A DNA stretch of 64,000 nucleotides from Pseudomonadota bacterium (GCA_023386885.1 JAEWIX010000064.1:124001-188000), one strand, 5' to 3'; shown: positions 36,566 through 45,646, counted from the stretch's first letter. The notes: generated from the sequence alone by a model not told the origin. A program made the numbers and translations.

Positions 36566-37812
36566 CACAACTTCTCGATGCCCGCGCGGAACATTCCGAT
36601 CATCAATTCGCTGGCGCCGTCGAATGCGCGTTGCATGGTTGTGCCGGTCGCTACGGAATCGAGCGCATAGAGCGGCTCCTCGACCGCGACATTCCCACCG
36701 CGCCATACCTTGATAGTGCCGATGCGCTGCCCCGCTTCGATCGGCGCACGAACGGGACCGGCATAGACGATCCGCGCCAGCAGTTTGTCGTTGCCATTCT
36801 TCTGCACCATCACGCGAACCGGCTCGGTCGTCGCGACGCGCACCCATCGCTGCGTACCGCCGAACACCTTGGCGGATCCTACCGGCGACTTGGCCGCGAA
36901 CAAGGTGCGGGTTTCGAAATTGCGGAAACCCCATTCCAGCAGCTTCTTGGCATCGGCTGCACGATCATCCTTGTCCTCAAGGCCATTGACGGCGACGATC
37001 AGGCGCGTGCCGTTCTGCACGGCCGAACCGACCATGCCGTAACCGCCTTCCTTGGTATAGCCGGTCTTCAAACCGTCGGCACCTTCCAGCGATTTCAGCA
37101 GCGGGTTGCGGTTCTGCTGCCGGATCTTGTTCCAGGTGAATTCCTGCTGACCGAACAACTTGTAGAATTCGGGATAGGCGTGAACGAGGTGGCGCGCGAG
37201 TTGCGCCAGTTCGCGAACCGTCATCTTGTTGTCGGGGTCGGGCAATCCCGTCGAATTACCGAATGTCGAGCGCGTCAATCCGAGTTCGCGCGCACGCTTG
37301 GTCATGATCTCGGCGAACGCCTTCTCGCCGCCGGCAATGCCCTCAGCCAGCACCATGCAAGAGTCGTTGCCGCTCTGGATGATCGCGCCGTGCAACAGGT
37401 CGTCGACAGAAACATTGCTATGGATCGCCGCGAACATCGTCGATCCGCCGGCCGGCGCGCCACCTTTACGCCAGGCATTTTCACTGACCTTGAATTCGTC
37501 GGTCAGCTTCAGCTCGCCCTGCTTGATGGCATGAAAGACGACTTCGACCGTCATCAGTTTCATCATGCTGGAGGGCGCACGGAGTTCGTCGGCATTCTTC
37601 TCGAACAGGACGCTGCCGCTGCCCGCCTCGATCAGGATGGCGGTCGGCGCGTCGGTGTTGAATCCGTCGTCCTTCTTCGCACCCTGCACGCTGTTGTTGG
37701 CCGCATAGGCGACCGTCGCGAACGCCAGCCCGCACCCGATCAGGCCGGCCATCGACCACCGCCAAAGGCCAGATTTTCGCGTCCGAGAGGGATGAAATCG
37801 TTCGTTCCGCAT
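36565..37812 (-). CDS. dacA: D-alanyl-D-alanine carboxypeptidase (PBP5/6 family)
   Basis: A 415-residue low-molecular-mass penicillin-binding protein that trims the terminal D-Ala of peptidoglycan stem peptides. A signal peptide with the hydrophobic core near 17-36 leads into the catalytic domain. SxxK is S82-x-x-K85 in APSSMMKLMT, SxN is SGNDSC and KTG is GLKTGYTKEGG. A C-terminal PBP5-type domain follows, with a likely amphipathic membrane end. It opens the operon dacA-tmk-holB-metG-tatD-MBL. An epoxide-hydrolase-like gene on the other strand lies between it and rlpA. Confidence 0.93.
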   Translation of the reverse strand: MRNERFHPSRTRKSGLWRWSMAGLIGCGLAFATVAYAANNSVQGAKKDDGFNTDAPTAILIEAGSGSVLFEKNADELRAPSSMMKLMTVEVVFHAIKQGELKLTDEFKVSENAWRKGGAPAGGSTMFAAIHSNVSVDDLLHGAIIQSGNDSCMVLAEGIAGGEKAFAEIMTKRARELGLTRSTFGNSTGLPDPDNKMTVRELAQLARHLVHAYPEFYKLFGQQEFTWNKIRQQNRNPLLKSLEGADGLKTGYTKEGGYGMVGSAVQNGTRLIVAVNGLEDKDDRAADAKKLLEWGFRNFETRTLFAAKSPVGSAKVFGGTQRWVRVATTEPVRVMVQKNGNDKLLARIVYAGPVRAPIEAGQRIGTIKVWRGGNVAVEEPLYALDSVATGTTMQRAFDGASELMIGMFRAGIEKL

Positions 37813-37963
37813 GCCGCATGTCCTGATTGCTCAGTCTACCAGCGCGGTCTAGCCGGAACAACACATGGCGGACGATGGTGCGGGAACGCCCGGTTGCGAG
37901 GCAGAGCCATCGCCCCTATCGTTCCATCTACCGTCCCGCCCTCTCCTGCAAAGGCCGCCCGCG

Positions 37964-38923
37964 ATGTCGTCCAGCAAAGCCCTCAGCGTCAATGGCATCG
38001 AGATGTTCGTCCGCGAACAAGGACAGGGGCCGCTGGTGCTGCTGTGCCACGGCTGGCCGGAACTGTCGTATTCGTGGCGCCACCAGATGGCCCCGCTTGC
38101 AGCATCCGGCTATCGCGTCGTCGCACCCGACATGCGCGGATTTGGGCGAACCAGCGCACCGGCCGATATCGACGCCTACAGCATCTTCGATCTCACCGGC
38201 GACATGATCGCCCTGGTCGAGGCCCTCGGCGAAACCAGCGCCGTCATTGTCGGACACGACTGGGGGGCGCCGGTGGCGTGGCACGCCGCGCTATTCCGTC
38301 CCGATATCTTCAAGGCCGTCGCCGGCTTGAGCGTGCCGCCGCCGTTGCGCGGTCGCGGCCGACCGCTCGAGACGCTGCGCAGCAACGGCATCGACAATTT
38401 CTACTGGCAGTACTTTCAGCCCCCGGGCGTGGCCGAAGCCGAATTCGAACGTGATGTCGACTTCACCATGCGCGCCGTGTTCGCGCGCGGCTTTACCGAT
38501 CCGGCGGCCTCGCTGTTCGTCATCAATGGCAAAGGATTTCTCGGAGACCCAACCATCGAGCGAAGATTACCCGAATGGATCAGTGAGGCGGAGTTGGCCG
38601 AGTTCATCGCCGCCTATCGCGCATCCGGCTTTCGCGGCGGCCTGAACTGGTATCGCAATATCGATAGGAACTGGGATCTGACCGCGCCGTGGCATGGCGC
38701 GCAGATCCATCAGCCGTCATTGTTTATTGCCGGTACCGAAGATTCCGTCATCAAGGGGCTGATCGGCGCCAAGCGCGTTCACGACATGGAGCGCGTGCTG
38801 CCCAACTTGACGAAAAAATTGCTGATCGAGGGTGCTGGCCACTGGATTCAGCAGGAGCGCCCGGACGAGGTCAATGCCGCACTGATCGCGTTTCTCGCCG
38901 AAGTAACGGAACGTCGTTCCTAG
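37964..38923 (+). CDS. Alpha/beta hydrolase of the epoxide hydrolase / haloalkane dehalogenase type
   Basis: A 319-residue alpha/beta hydrolase whose nucleophile is an aspartate, D99 in VGHDWGA, as in epoxide hydrolases and dehalogenases. The oxyanion motif is HGWPE (29-33), and the catalytic His lies in GAGHWIQQE near the C-terminus. The lid region contains NFYWQYFQPPGVAE, which resembles plant-type soluble epoxide hydrolases, with the Tyr pair expected for ring opening. The ATG at 37964 begins directly at the conserved part. It sits on the opposite strand between dacA and rlpA, and its stop interleaves by 4 bases with that of rlpA. Confidence 0.87.
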   Translation: MSSSKALSVNGIEMFVREQGQGPLVLLCHGWPELSYSWRHQMAPLAASGYRVVAPDMRGFGRTSAPADIDAYSIFDLTGDMIALVEALGETSAVIVGHDWGAPVAWHAALFRPDIFKAVAGLSVPPPLRGRGRPLETLRSNGIDNFYWQYFQPPGVAEAEFERDVDFTMRAVFARGFTDPAASLFVINGKGFLGDPTIERRLPEWISEAELAEFIAAYRASGFRGGLNWYRNIDRNWDLTAPWHGAQIHQPSLFIAGTEDSVIKGLIGAKRVHDMERVLPNLTKKLLIEGAGHWIQQERPDEVNAALIAFLAEVTERRS

Positions 38924-39858
38924 TAAAGCCCACGCCCGGACAGGATTTCACGGGGGCTTTCCTGCCGCTCGACTGGCGCGTAGGCATCGACAACGCGGCT
39001 CGCGGCTATATGGCTGCGTCCGCCATAACTGACTGCGCGCGCATTTTCGAGCGGCGCGCGATCGATGCGTGCCACGCGCGACGAGGACATTTCCGACGTC
39101 GCATTGGCGGAACTGGCATCCGCAACGGTGTTGCCAAGGCTATAGGGCCGCTCCTCCGGCATCGGAACGTTGCCACGCATTGCTACGCCGCTCGTCCGCG
39201 ACATCTCAGGAACGAATGGACGCGCCGAAGCCACCCTTACGGTCGAAGGCGACGGCGCGGGTTCACCGGTTCGCAGCGTTGCAACCAGCTGCCGGTCATC
39301 CGAGCCTTCCAGGGGTGCGCGGCCGACGTATTCAACGCGGACGCGCGCGATGCCGCGCCCCTTGAAATCCAGCAGATGCGCCGCCTTGTTGGACACATCG
39401 ATGATGCGGTTGCCGTGATATGGCCCGCGATCGTTGACGCGCACGATGAGCGACTTGCCGTTGCTGAGATTGGTGACGCGTGCGTAGCTCGGGATCGGCA
39501 TGGTCCGATGCGCGGCAGTCAGTGTGTCCATGTCGAAGATTTCGCCATTCGCGGTCAGGCGCCCGTGAAAGGCATCGCCATACCACGATGCCATGCCTTC
39601 TTCGCGATAGTGCGGATCTTCATGCGGGACATAGACCCGGCCGCCGACGGTGTACGGCTTGCCGACCCGATAGGTGCCACCACCCTTCGGCACCGGCTCA
39701 CCGAATGCCACCACGCGCGGGCTGCTGGACACACCGTACTTCGGATCGACGCGGCTGAATTTTCCGGAAGAGACACAATTGGCGAGCAACAGGCACGACC
39801 CGACGGCGACGACAGCGCGCGTGGTCCCGATCACCCTGGCAGAACAGCGAATCCCCAT
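38920..39858 (-). CDS. rlpA: RlpA-like septal ring lytic transglycosylase (lipoprotein)
   Basis: RlpA cleaves denuded peptidoglycan at the septum. The N-terminal hydrophobic stretch ends in LLANC, a lipobox-like site with the lipidated Cys at residue 28. The double-psi beta-barrel runs from EGMASWYGDAFHGRLTANGE through NDRGPYHGNRIIDVS, with the catalytic Asp in VRVNDRGPY. No SPOR domain is visible in the C-terminal 120 residues, unlike E. coli RlpA. The start is uncertain; in-frame ATGs exist at 39879 and further upstream. It is separated from dacA by the oppositely oriented hydrolase. Confidence 0.88.
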   Translation of the reverse strand: MGIRCSARVIGTTRAVVAVGSCLLLANCVSSGKFSRVDPKYGVSSSPRVVAFGEPVPKGGGTYRVGKPYTVGGRVYVPHEDPHYREEGMASWYGDAFHGRLTANGEIFDMDTLTAAHRTMPIPSYARVTNLSNGKSLIVRVNDRGPYHGNRIIDVSNKAAHLLDFKGRGIARVRVEYVGRAPLEGSDDRQLVATLRTGEPAPSPSTVRVASARPFVPEMSRTSGVAMRGNVPMPEERPYSLGNTVADASSANATSEMSSSRVARIDRAPLENARAVSYGGRSHIAASRVVDAYAPVERQESPREILSGRGLY

Positions 39859-40016
39859 GTGCCCCAAAATACCATTCATATGGTGCAAGGCCCAACGTCT
39901 TCGGCCTGCCACCCGTCCCCAACAGGCTCTCTATAGGAGAGCGAAGTTAACATACCGCCGTTCGATCAAGGCGGAAATTGGGTGGCGCGATTGACGTGGT
40001 AAACCGTTGGTTGCCA

Positions 40017-40106
40017 TGGCGGAAGGGGTGGGATTCGAACCCACGGTGGGCTTGCACCCACGCCGGTTTTCAAGACCGGTGCCTTAAACCGCTCGGCCAC
40101 CCTTCC
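40017..40106 (-). tRNA. tRNA-Ser (anticodon UGA)
   Basis: Read on the minus strand it starts GGAAGGGTGGCCGAG and ends CCCTTCC-G-CCA, with the CCA encoded. The anticodon loop reads CTTGAAA, giving UGA, which decodes UCA and related serine codons. The long variable arm, GCGTGGGTGCAAGCCCACC-like, and the T-arm GGTTCGAATCC mark a class II tRNA, and serine is the fit. It stands alone between rlpA and the caspase gene. No integrase or duplicated 3' end is nearby. Confidence 0.97.
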
Positions 40107-40247
40107 AATCGTCGGCGTAGCCCTTAGCAAAGGCAGACGAAGGCTGAAAGCCCGAAACGTCAACTCCTTGCCGCGACTGGAATTGCGGCGTGCCGGACTG
40201 GTCGTAACCACCGCATCAATGTGACATCCATCACTATGCTTGCAGTA

Positions 40248-40278
40248 GACCGACGCCAGGCGGCCACAAAGGTCGGTC
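40248..40278. terminator. Possible terminator hairpin downstream of the caspase gene
   Basis: GACCGAC (40248-40254) and GTCGGTC (40272-40278) are perfect 7-base arms with a 17-base loop. It lies about 50-80 bases past the minus-strand stop of the caspase-like gene. There is no T-run after it, so intrinsic termination is doubtful. The rest of the 220 bases from 40107 to 40326 shows nothing clear. Confidence 0.25.
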
Positions 40279-40326
40279 AAAGCTAAATGATGACATCCGA
40301 GTCAATAGGCTGGATCGCCGGCAGAA

Positions 40327-41841
40327 TCATTTGCGAAAGGTTTTGACCTCGGAAATGCTGCCGTCGCGATAGGTCAGCTCCACCGACACCGATTTCGTAA
40401 CGCCCGGCAGCTTGAGATATGGCTGTGCTTCGTGCGGGATCGCGTGCGGATCGCGCATGTCACAGGGCGGCATCTTCAGCACCTTGTCCGGCATCGTCGA
40501 ATCGATACCAATCCGCACTTCGCGGATGGCGCAGCGATACGACATCAGGTGCGTATAATAGACGAGCAATCCGTTGAATTCGCGAAATGACAGCCAGCTC
40601 GTCGCAGTCATGTCGAGAATCTTGCGCTGATCCCTGATCAACGCGGTTTCGGGATCGAACCGGATCGGAAATGGTCCCTGCATCTCTCCGGTGACATCGA
40701 CATAACGCTCCATGAGCGTCGCGGCCGGTGCATCGGCCGGCAGTTGAATGGAGGGATTCGGCATCCGCTTGCGGGTGCGCGGATCGAGCGTGTCCATGAA
40801 GCCGGTTTCGCGGAAAGGCCCCTGCTCGCCCATCCGCCAAGAAATACCAAGCGTGGGGTCGGCAATCGAAAACACCACCGTCCAACCGCCATTGTGGCGC
40901 GAAAAACTGGCGATCGGCGCATTCAATGATTCCGCAGCCTCCGGCAGCGGCTTTTGCACCGGCGGCAACGCGGCCACCTTTGTTTCAGCCGGTTTGGGCT
41001 CTGTCGCCTTGCCTGCTTGTGCATCGTCCGACACACGGCCGTTGAGGAAGACATCGTCCACCATCTGGTCGAAATAAGCGGGGATCTGCTTATGCCTGAC
41101 CGTTTCAGCCATCTCGCTGACGGTACGACGTGTGCGTTGCGCGATCTGCACCAGATTTGCGCCCGGCTTGACGAGTTCCTTGATGAAGACCCGCGTGAAA
41201 ACCGAGTTCGGATCCGTATCCGAGTTCGACAATCGATCGAGCGCCGTCTGTTGCGGTCCGGCGGAGAAGATCGAGAACGCGCCTTCCGGAAGCGAAGCCA
41301 TCGCCGCGAGGCCGCCGCGCCCCGCCAGCGCGCGCGTGCCCTTGCGCTCGAACGGATTGTTGCGGCAGGCATCGAACACCAGAACCGCCGTTCGCGCGCC
41401 GCGATTCTGCAAACGCTCGATCACGCGATCCGCGAGGATTGAGGAATCGCGCACCAGTTCCTCCTGCCCCGCGGTGGCGGCTGGAATGTCGGTCGGCAAC
41501 AGATAGTTCTGGCCGGCGATCTCGAAACCATGACCGGCGAAGAAGAAGAACGCGGTATCACCCTGCTCGACGGCGTTGTCGAAGGCCAGCAGGCTCTCGG
41601 AAAATCCCTGGCGGGTCTGGTTCTCCGCGACCATCACCTCGAACCCGAGCTTCTTCAGCGTGTCGCCCATGGCACGGGCATCGTTGACGGCTTTCTGCAG
41701 CTTCGGAACGTTGCGATAGTCGTTGTTGCCGATCACCAGCGCGACGCGTTTTTCCGCCAGCGCCGGCGACGACATGGCCGTAAACAACGCCATGGCAACG
41801 CCAAGCAGCGCAAAGGCGGAGATGGATTGCGTTCGTTTCAC
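40327..41841 (-). CDS. Caspase-family (peptidase C14) protein with signal peptide
   Basis: A 504-residue metacaspase-like protein. A signal peptide (about 1-29, ending ALA) suggests export to the periplasm. The p20-type domain runs from RVALVIGNNDY (32-42) to about 270. The catalytic dyad is H104 in FAGHGFE and C159 in FDACRNNPF, so it should be active. A Pro/Ala-rich linker near 285-315 leads to a C-terminal domain of about 190 residues that I do not recognise. No partner, such as a toxin or adaptor, adjoins it. Related proteins are numerous in Rhizobiales with no settled role. Confidence 0.9.
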   Translation of the reverse strand: MKRTQSISAFALLGVAMALFTAMSSPALAEKRVALVIGNNDYRNVPKLQKAVNDARAMGDTLKKLGFEVMVAENQTRQGFSESLLAFDNAVEQGDTAFFFFAGHGFEIAGQNYLLPTDIPAATAGQEELVRDSSILADRVIERLQNRGARTAVLVFDACRNNPFERKGTRALAGRGGLAAMASLPEGAFSIFSAGPQQTALDRLSNSDTDPNSVFTRVFIKELVKPGANLVQIAQRTRRTVSEMAETVRHKQIPAYFDQMVDDVFLNGRVSDDAQAGKATEPKPAETKVAALPPVQKPLPEAAESLNAPIASFSRHNGGWTVVFSIADPTLGISWRMGEQGPFRETGFMDTLDPRTRKRMPNPSIQLPADAPAATLMERYVDVTGEMQGPFPIRFDPETALIRDQRKILDMTATSWLSFREFNGLLVYYTHLMSYRCAIREVRIGIDSTMPDKVLKMPPCDMRDPHAIPHEAQPYLKLPGVTKSVSVELTYRDGSISEVKTFRK

Positions 41842-42215
41842 CGGGAGACCCCATTTTGTCCGAATCCATGAGGCCAGATTCGGTTTCCGTCATCCAATAG
41901 TCGCCGCGTACTTTGGGGCGGTTCACGGCTCTATACCATCCCAGCGGCCCCATAACGGCGCCCGGAAATCACCCACCGGGGACGATTCTGTGCTCTCCAT
42001 GGGCGGAATTTCGGCGCAAAATCCCATATTTGCATTGACTTTAGCCAGTTCGCCCCTATCTTCCGCGTCGATGCGGCCCGGTATCGAAGCGCGATATCTT
42101 GGTAAGCCGCCCATCGCGTCATTTCCGATCCCCGTGCAGAATTGCGTGCCGCTCCGGGGTTGAGCGCGATAGTCCTTATCCGAGAACCCAAGCGGCAGTT
42201 TCGACCAGAGGCTCA
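41842..42215. other. Intergenic region between caspase and DEAD-box helicase genes
   Basis: A 374-base divergent gap without a credible gene. It holds a candidate promoter for the helicase (42035-42062), leaving a 5' UTR of about 150 bases. Such a long leader is usual for cold-responsive helicase genes, but I see no defined cold-shock box. The frame of the helicase is open up to 42099, with no ribosome site. Confidence 0.55.
42035..42062 (+). promoter_or_regulatory. Candidate promoter of the DEAD-box helicase gene
   Basis: TTGACT (42035-42040) and TATCTT (42057-42062) with a 16-base spacer resemble a sigma-70 promoter. It is placed about 150 bases upstream of the helicase ATG. Confidence 0.4.
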
Positions 42216-43646
42216 ATGTCTTTTTCCAATCTCGGCCTGTCCGACAAGGTGCTCGCCGCCGTGGCGGGTGCAGGCTACACGTCCCCTACCCCCATTCAAG
42301 AACAAGCCATTCCTCATGTTCTGGCACGCCGCGATGTCCTCGGCATCGCACAGACCGGTACCGGCAAGACGGCCGCCTTCGTGCTGCCGATGCTCACGCT
42401 GCTGGAACGTGGCCGGGCGCGCGCGCGGATGCCGCGCACCCTCATCCTCGAACCCACCCGCGAGTTGGCGGCGCAGGTCAAAGAGAACTTCGACAAGTAC
42501 GGTGCGGGCCAGAAACTCAATGTCGCCCTGCTGATCGGCGGCGTGTCATTCGGCGACCAGGATCTCAAACTGACCCGCGGCGTCGATGTGTTGATTGCCA
42601 CTCCCGGACGTCTGCTCGATCACACCGAGCGTGGCGGGCTGTTGCTGACCGGTGTTGAACTGCTGGTGATCGACGAAGCCGACCGCATGCTCGACATGGG
42701 CTTCATTCCGGACATCGAGCGCATCTGCAAGCTCGTGCCGTTTACCCGGCAGACGCTGTTTTTCACTGCAACGATGCCGAATGAAATTCGCCGCGTCACT
42801 GAAGCATTTCTGCACAATCCGGTCCGCGTCGAGGTGTCCAAGCCGGCTTCCACCGCGGTCACCGTGACCCAGTCGCAGGTCACGACCGGGCGCGAACCGC
42901 ACGAGAAGCGGGAAACGCTGCGCCGGCTGCTGCGCGATGCCACGGACCTCAAGAACGCGATCATCTTCTGCAATCGCAAGCGTGAGGTCGCGCTATTGCA
43001 CCGCTCTCTCCAGAAGCACGGCTTCAGCGTTTGCGCGCTGCACGGCGACATGGACCAGACCGCCCGCATGGCGGCGCTCGATCAGTTCCGCAAGGGCGAA
43101 TTGCCGCTGCTGGTTGCGTCCGATGTCGCGGCCCGTGGCCTCGACATTCCCGAAGTCAGTCACGTCTTCAATTTCGACGTACCCCATCACCCCGACGATT
43201 ACGTGCATCGTATCGGGCGAACTGGACGAGCAGGCCGCACTGGGACCGCGATCTCCATCGTCAATTCAGCCGATCAAAAATCAATCGCCGCCATCGAACG
43301 CCTGATCGGCCAAAGCATTCCGCATGTGGAACTGGCAGGGACACCGGAGCCATCCGTTGATCTGGACGGAGACGCTCCGCTCCAGCCGGCAGAGCCGCGC
43401 AGCCGCCGGTCGCGTCGCGGACCTCGCCGGCCCGACGATGGCGCGGCTCGGCCACGAGTGGCCAAACCCCATGCGGAGAGCAGCCGGCCGGTCAAACCCC
43501 GCCAGCCGGTCCCGCAGATGGCGACTGCCGAGGTGCCGTCGATCGGTCGACCCATGGCGCAGCCCAAGCACGATGCAACGGCCGAACCGGGAGACCATTC
43601 CCACCTGCCAGCCTTTCTGCTTCGTCCCATTCGGGCTCGGAGATAG
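42216..43646 (+). CDS. DEAD-box ATP-dependent RNA helicase (RhlE-like)
   Basis: A 476-residue RNA helicase. Motifs in order: Q motif TPIQEQAIP, motif I AQTGTGKT, Ia PTRELA, II DEADRMLDMGF, III with TATM in place of SAT, and in the second RecA domain HRIGRTGRAG. The C-terminal tail after about 385 is Arg/Pro-rich and disordered, as in RhlE. It should remodel RNA, for instance in ribosome assembly or RNA decay in the cold. The ATG at 42216 has AGAGG 4 bases before it. The convergent-free downstream neighbour is the diguanylate cyclase, 115 bases on. Confidence 0.93.
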   Translation: MSFSNLGLSDKVLAAVAGAGYTSPTPIQEQAIPHVLARRDVLGIAQTGTGKTAAFVLPMLTLLERGRARARMPRTLILEPTRELAAQVKENFDKYGAGQKLNVALLIGGVSFGDQDLKLTRGVDVLIATPGRLLDHTERGGLLLTGVELLVIDEADRMLDMGFIPDIERICKLVPFTRQTLFFTATMPNEIRRVTEAFLHNPVRVEVSKPASTAVTVTQSQVTTGREPHEKRETLRRLLRDATDLKNAIIFCNRKREVALLHRSLQKHGFSVCALHGDMDQTARMAALDQFRKGELPLLVASDVAARGLDIPEVSHVFNFDVPHHPDDYVHRIGRTGRAGRTGTAISIVNSADQKSIAAIERLIGQSIPHVELAGTPEPSVDLDGDAPLQPAEPRSRRSRRGPRRPDDGAARPRVAKPHAESSRPVKPRQPVPQMATAEVPSIGRPMAQPKHDATAEPGDHSHLPAFLLRPIRARR

Positions 43647-43761
43647 CGGCCACGATCCGTATGTTTACGGGTCGTTCACGGACCTTCGTTAAGTTCGCGG
43701 AAGTTTTAAGTTTTTCATCAAGACTTTAGACAGCGCGATTTAGTCGTCAGGGACGTATCCG

Positions 43762-44829
43762 GTGGCCGGACCTTTGGATGAATTCGAGCGCTCTATCGCG
43801 TTCGCCGAAATCGCTCTTGGCCAGATCAGGTCCTTGAGACAGCTCGCGCTGCCGCGCAATTACGAGATCTGGTACGTCTATGCGACCGGAGCCAATCCAG
43901 CACTGAACAAAGCCATCGACGAAACCCTTGCGCGAAATGGCCGGCTGACCGAAGCCAACCTCGGACAAATCTACGATACCTATCTGTCCCATATGCGCAG
44001 CGTCGATCAGATCGACAAACTCGGCACCCGCGTCATTCACGAGATCGATGACGTGATGAACGTTGTCGACGATGCGCTTGGCTTCACATCAACCTTTGGG
44101 GACGATCTGGTCGATGCCGGCAAAAAACTAGCGCTGGCCGCCAGCCGCGATCACGTCAAGGCGATCATCGAGACGCTGGTCCGCTCGACCCACGAGATGC
44201 AGGAGACCAACCGCACGCTCGAGAAACGCCTCAAGACATCCCGGCAAGCCATTCATAGTCTGCAACAAAATCTCGAGGCCATTCGCGCCGAAACCATCAC
44301 TGACCCACTCACGGGCCTTGGAAACCGGAAGTATTTCGATCGTGCGGTTGCAGACGCTGTTGCCGCTTCGATCGCTGGCGGACGTCCGCTATCGATGCTG
44401 ATGTTCGACATCGACCACTTCAAATCCTTCAACGACAACTACGGCCACCTGACCGGCGATCAGGTACTGCGGTTGGTCGCGCTCTCGCTCAAGCAAACCA
44501 TCAAGGGACAGGACATCATCGCACGCTACGGCGGCGAGGAATTCGCGGTGGTGCTGCCGAATACAGGCCTTCGTCAGGCGCTTTCAGTTGCGGACAATAT
44601 CCGCCGTGCCGTGATGTCGCGCGAATTGAAGAAGAAATCGACCGGCGAAATTCTCGGCCGGGTCACGATCTCCGTCGGCGTTTCCACTCTGCAGCCTGGT
44701 GACGATATCTACACCCTGATCGAGCGTGCCGATTTATGCCTGTACGCGGCGAAGCGTAACGGCCGCAACCGTGTCATCTGCGAAACCGATCCGGAATATT
44801 CAGCGGAAGCGCAGGCTCAGGTCGCCTGA
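43762..44829 (+). CDS. GGDEF-domain diguanylate cyclase
   Basis: A 355-residue soluble enzyme that makes cyclic di-GMP from two GTP. The N-terminal 165 residues have no membrane helix and look alpha-helical, an unnamed sensor or dimer region. A coiled coil at about 140-175 leads into the GGDEF domain (about 178-345). The active loop is RYGGEEFAVV, so it should be active. The product-inhibition site RxxD five residues before it reads KGQD, so feedback control may be weak. It starts with GTG at 43762, with AGGGACG in front. The 3' end overlaps the convergent TfoX-like gene by 13 bases. Confidence 0.92.
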   Translation: MAGPLDEFERSIAFAEIALGQIRSLRQLALPRNYEIWYVYATGANPALNKAIDETLARNGRLTEANLGQIYDTYLSHMRSVDQIDKLGTRVIHEIDDVMNVVDDALGFTSTFGDDLVDAGKKLALAASRDHVKAIIETLVRSTHEMQETNRTLEKRLKTSRQAIHSLQQNLEAIRAETITDPLTGLGNRKYFDRAVADAVAASIAGGRPLSMLMFDIDHFKSFNDNYGHLTGDQVLRLVALSLKQTIKGQDIIARYGGEEFAVVLPNTGLRQALSVADNIRRAVMSRELKKKSTGEILGRVTISVGVSTLQPGDDIYTLIERADLCLYAAKRNGRNRVICETDPEYSAEAQAQVA

Positions 44830-45233
44830 CGTTTTGGCTTACTCTTGCTCGTTCCGGCTTTAGCGGGTGTCTCGCTGCGCGTCCTTGTTTTGCCGGACTT
44901 CCTGGCATTCTTCAAAGCTGCCACCTGCCTTGCCGCATCGAAGGCATTCCTCGCCCACACCGCCAGTTCGTCGGGATCGTCATACAGCCGCTCCGGCAGC
45001 TGCCAATAGGAATGAAGGGTGACCGGCTTGCCTCGTGCAACATATTGGAAAGCACACGTCCCCTCCGCCTCGAATTGGGGAATGGTCTGCTCATCGGCGC
45101 GAAGATAGATCGCACCACGCAAAACCAGCGCGAAATTGATTCCGTCGCGGGAAACCCCAAAGCCGCTGAACATTCGGCGTAGCGTCACCGGCCCGAAGCT
45201 TGAGAACAGGTCCAGCAGAAAATCGCGGTCCAT
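44817..45233 (-). CDS. TfoX/Sxy family protein (N-terminal domain only)
   Basis: A 138-residue protein with the TfoX N-terminal fold: LFSSFGPVTLRRMFSGFGV near 8-26, then a beta-sheet with IYLRADEQT and PVTLHSYWQLPE. The last 30 residues are basic and K/R/T-rich. The C-terminal TfoX domain of competence regulators is absent, so a competence role is not implied. The ATG at 45233 starts at the conserved part. It lies 14 bases after the A-type carrier gene and overlaps the diguanylate cyclase 3' end. Confidence 0.83.
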   Translation of the reverse strand: MDRDFLLDLFSSFGPVTLRRMFSGFGVSRDGINFALVLRGAIYLRADEQTIPQFEAEGTCAFQYVARGKPVTLHSYWQLPERLYDDPDELAVWARNAFDAARQVAALKNARKSGKTRTRSETPAKAGTSKSKPKRQAT

Positions 45234-45247
45234 CCGGACCCGCTCCG

Positions 45248-45646
45248 TTAGCCGTCGATCTTGGCCGGGGTCAGTTGCACCGACTCGCCGCAACCGCAGG
45301 CGCTCGTCTGGTTCGGATTGTTGAAGACGAACTGCGCGGACATCTTGTCGGTCTTGTAGTCCATCTCGGTTCCCAGCAGGAACAAGACAGCCTTCGGATC
45401 GACCAGGATTTTCACGCCCTTGTCTTCCACCACTTCATCGGTCGGCTTGATGTCGTGGGCGTATTCGACGGTGTAGGACTGCCCTGCGCAGCCGCCATTC
45501 TTGATGCCGACCCGAAGGCCAACGATCTCGGAATCGGTTCGTGCGGTCAAAGCGCGGACGCGCTCGGCTGCGGCCTCCGTCAGTCGCATTACCTGCGGAC
45601 GGGGGCGCGGTTTGGGCTTGCTGGTCGGGCCGGTCGTCACGTCCAT
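45248..45646 (-). CDS. sufA: A-type Fe-S carrier protein (SufA/IscA/HesB family)
   Basis: A 132-residue A-type carrier that receives Fe-S clusters from SufBCD and hands them on. The three cluster cysteines are C53 in GGCAGQ, and C117 and C119 in ACGCGES. A Pro/Lys-rich N-terminal leader of about 18 residues precedes the domain. The ATG at 45646 has GAGGAGAG in front. It stands about 21 kb from the suf operon, though in many relatives this gene closes that operon. It could be erpA- or iscA-like rather than sufA; the split is hard to judge by eye. Confidence 0.9.
   Translation of the reverse strand: MDVTTGPTSKPKPRPRPQVMRLTEAAAERVRALTARTDSEIVGLRVGIKNGGCAGQSYTVEYAHDIKPTDEVVEDKGVKILVDPKAVLFLLGTEMDYKTDKMSAQFVFNNPNQTSACGCGESVQLTPAKIDG

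Noticed and set aside
40017..40106. tRNA-Ser as an integration site of a genomic island
   Set aside because: No integrase, no second copy of the tRNA 3' end, and both flanks are ordinary chromosomal genes.
44817..45233. Competence regulator Sxy/TfoX
   Set aside because: Only the N-terminal domain is present, which is common in proteins without a competence role, and no competence genes are near.
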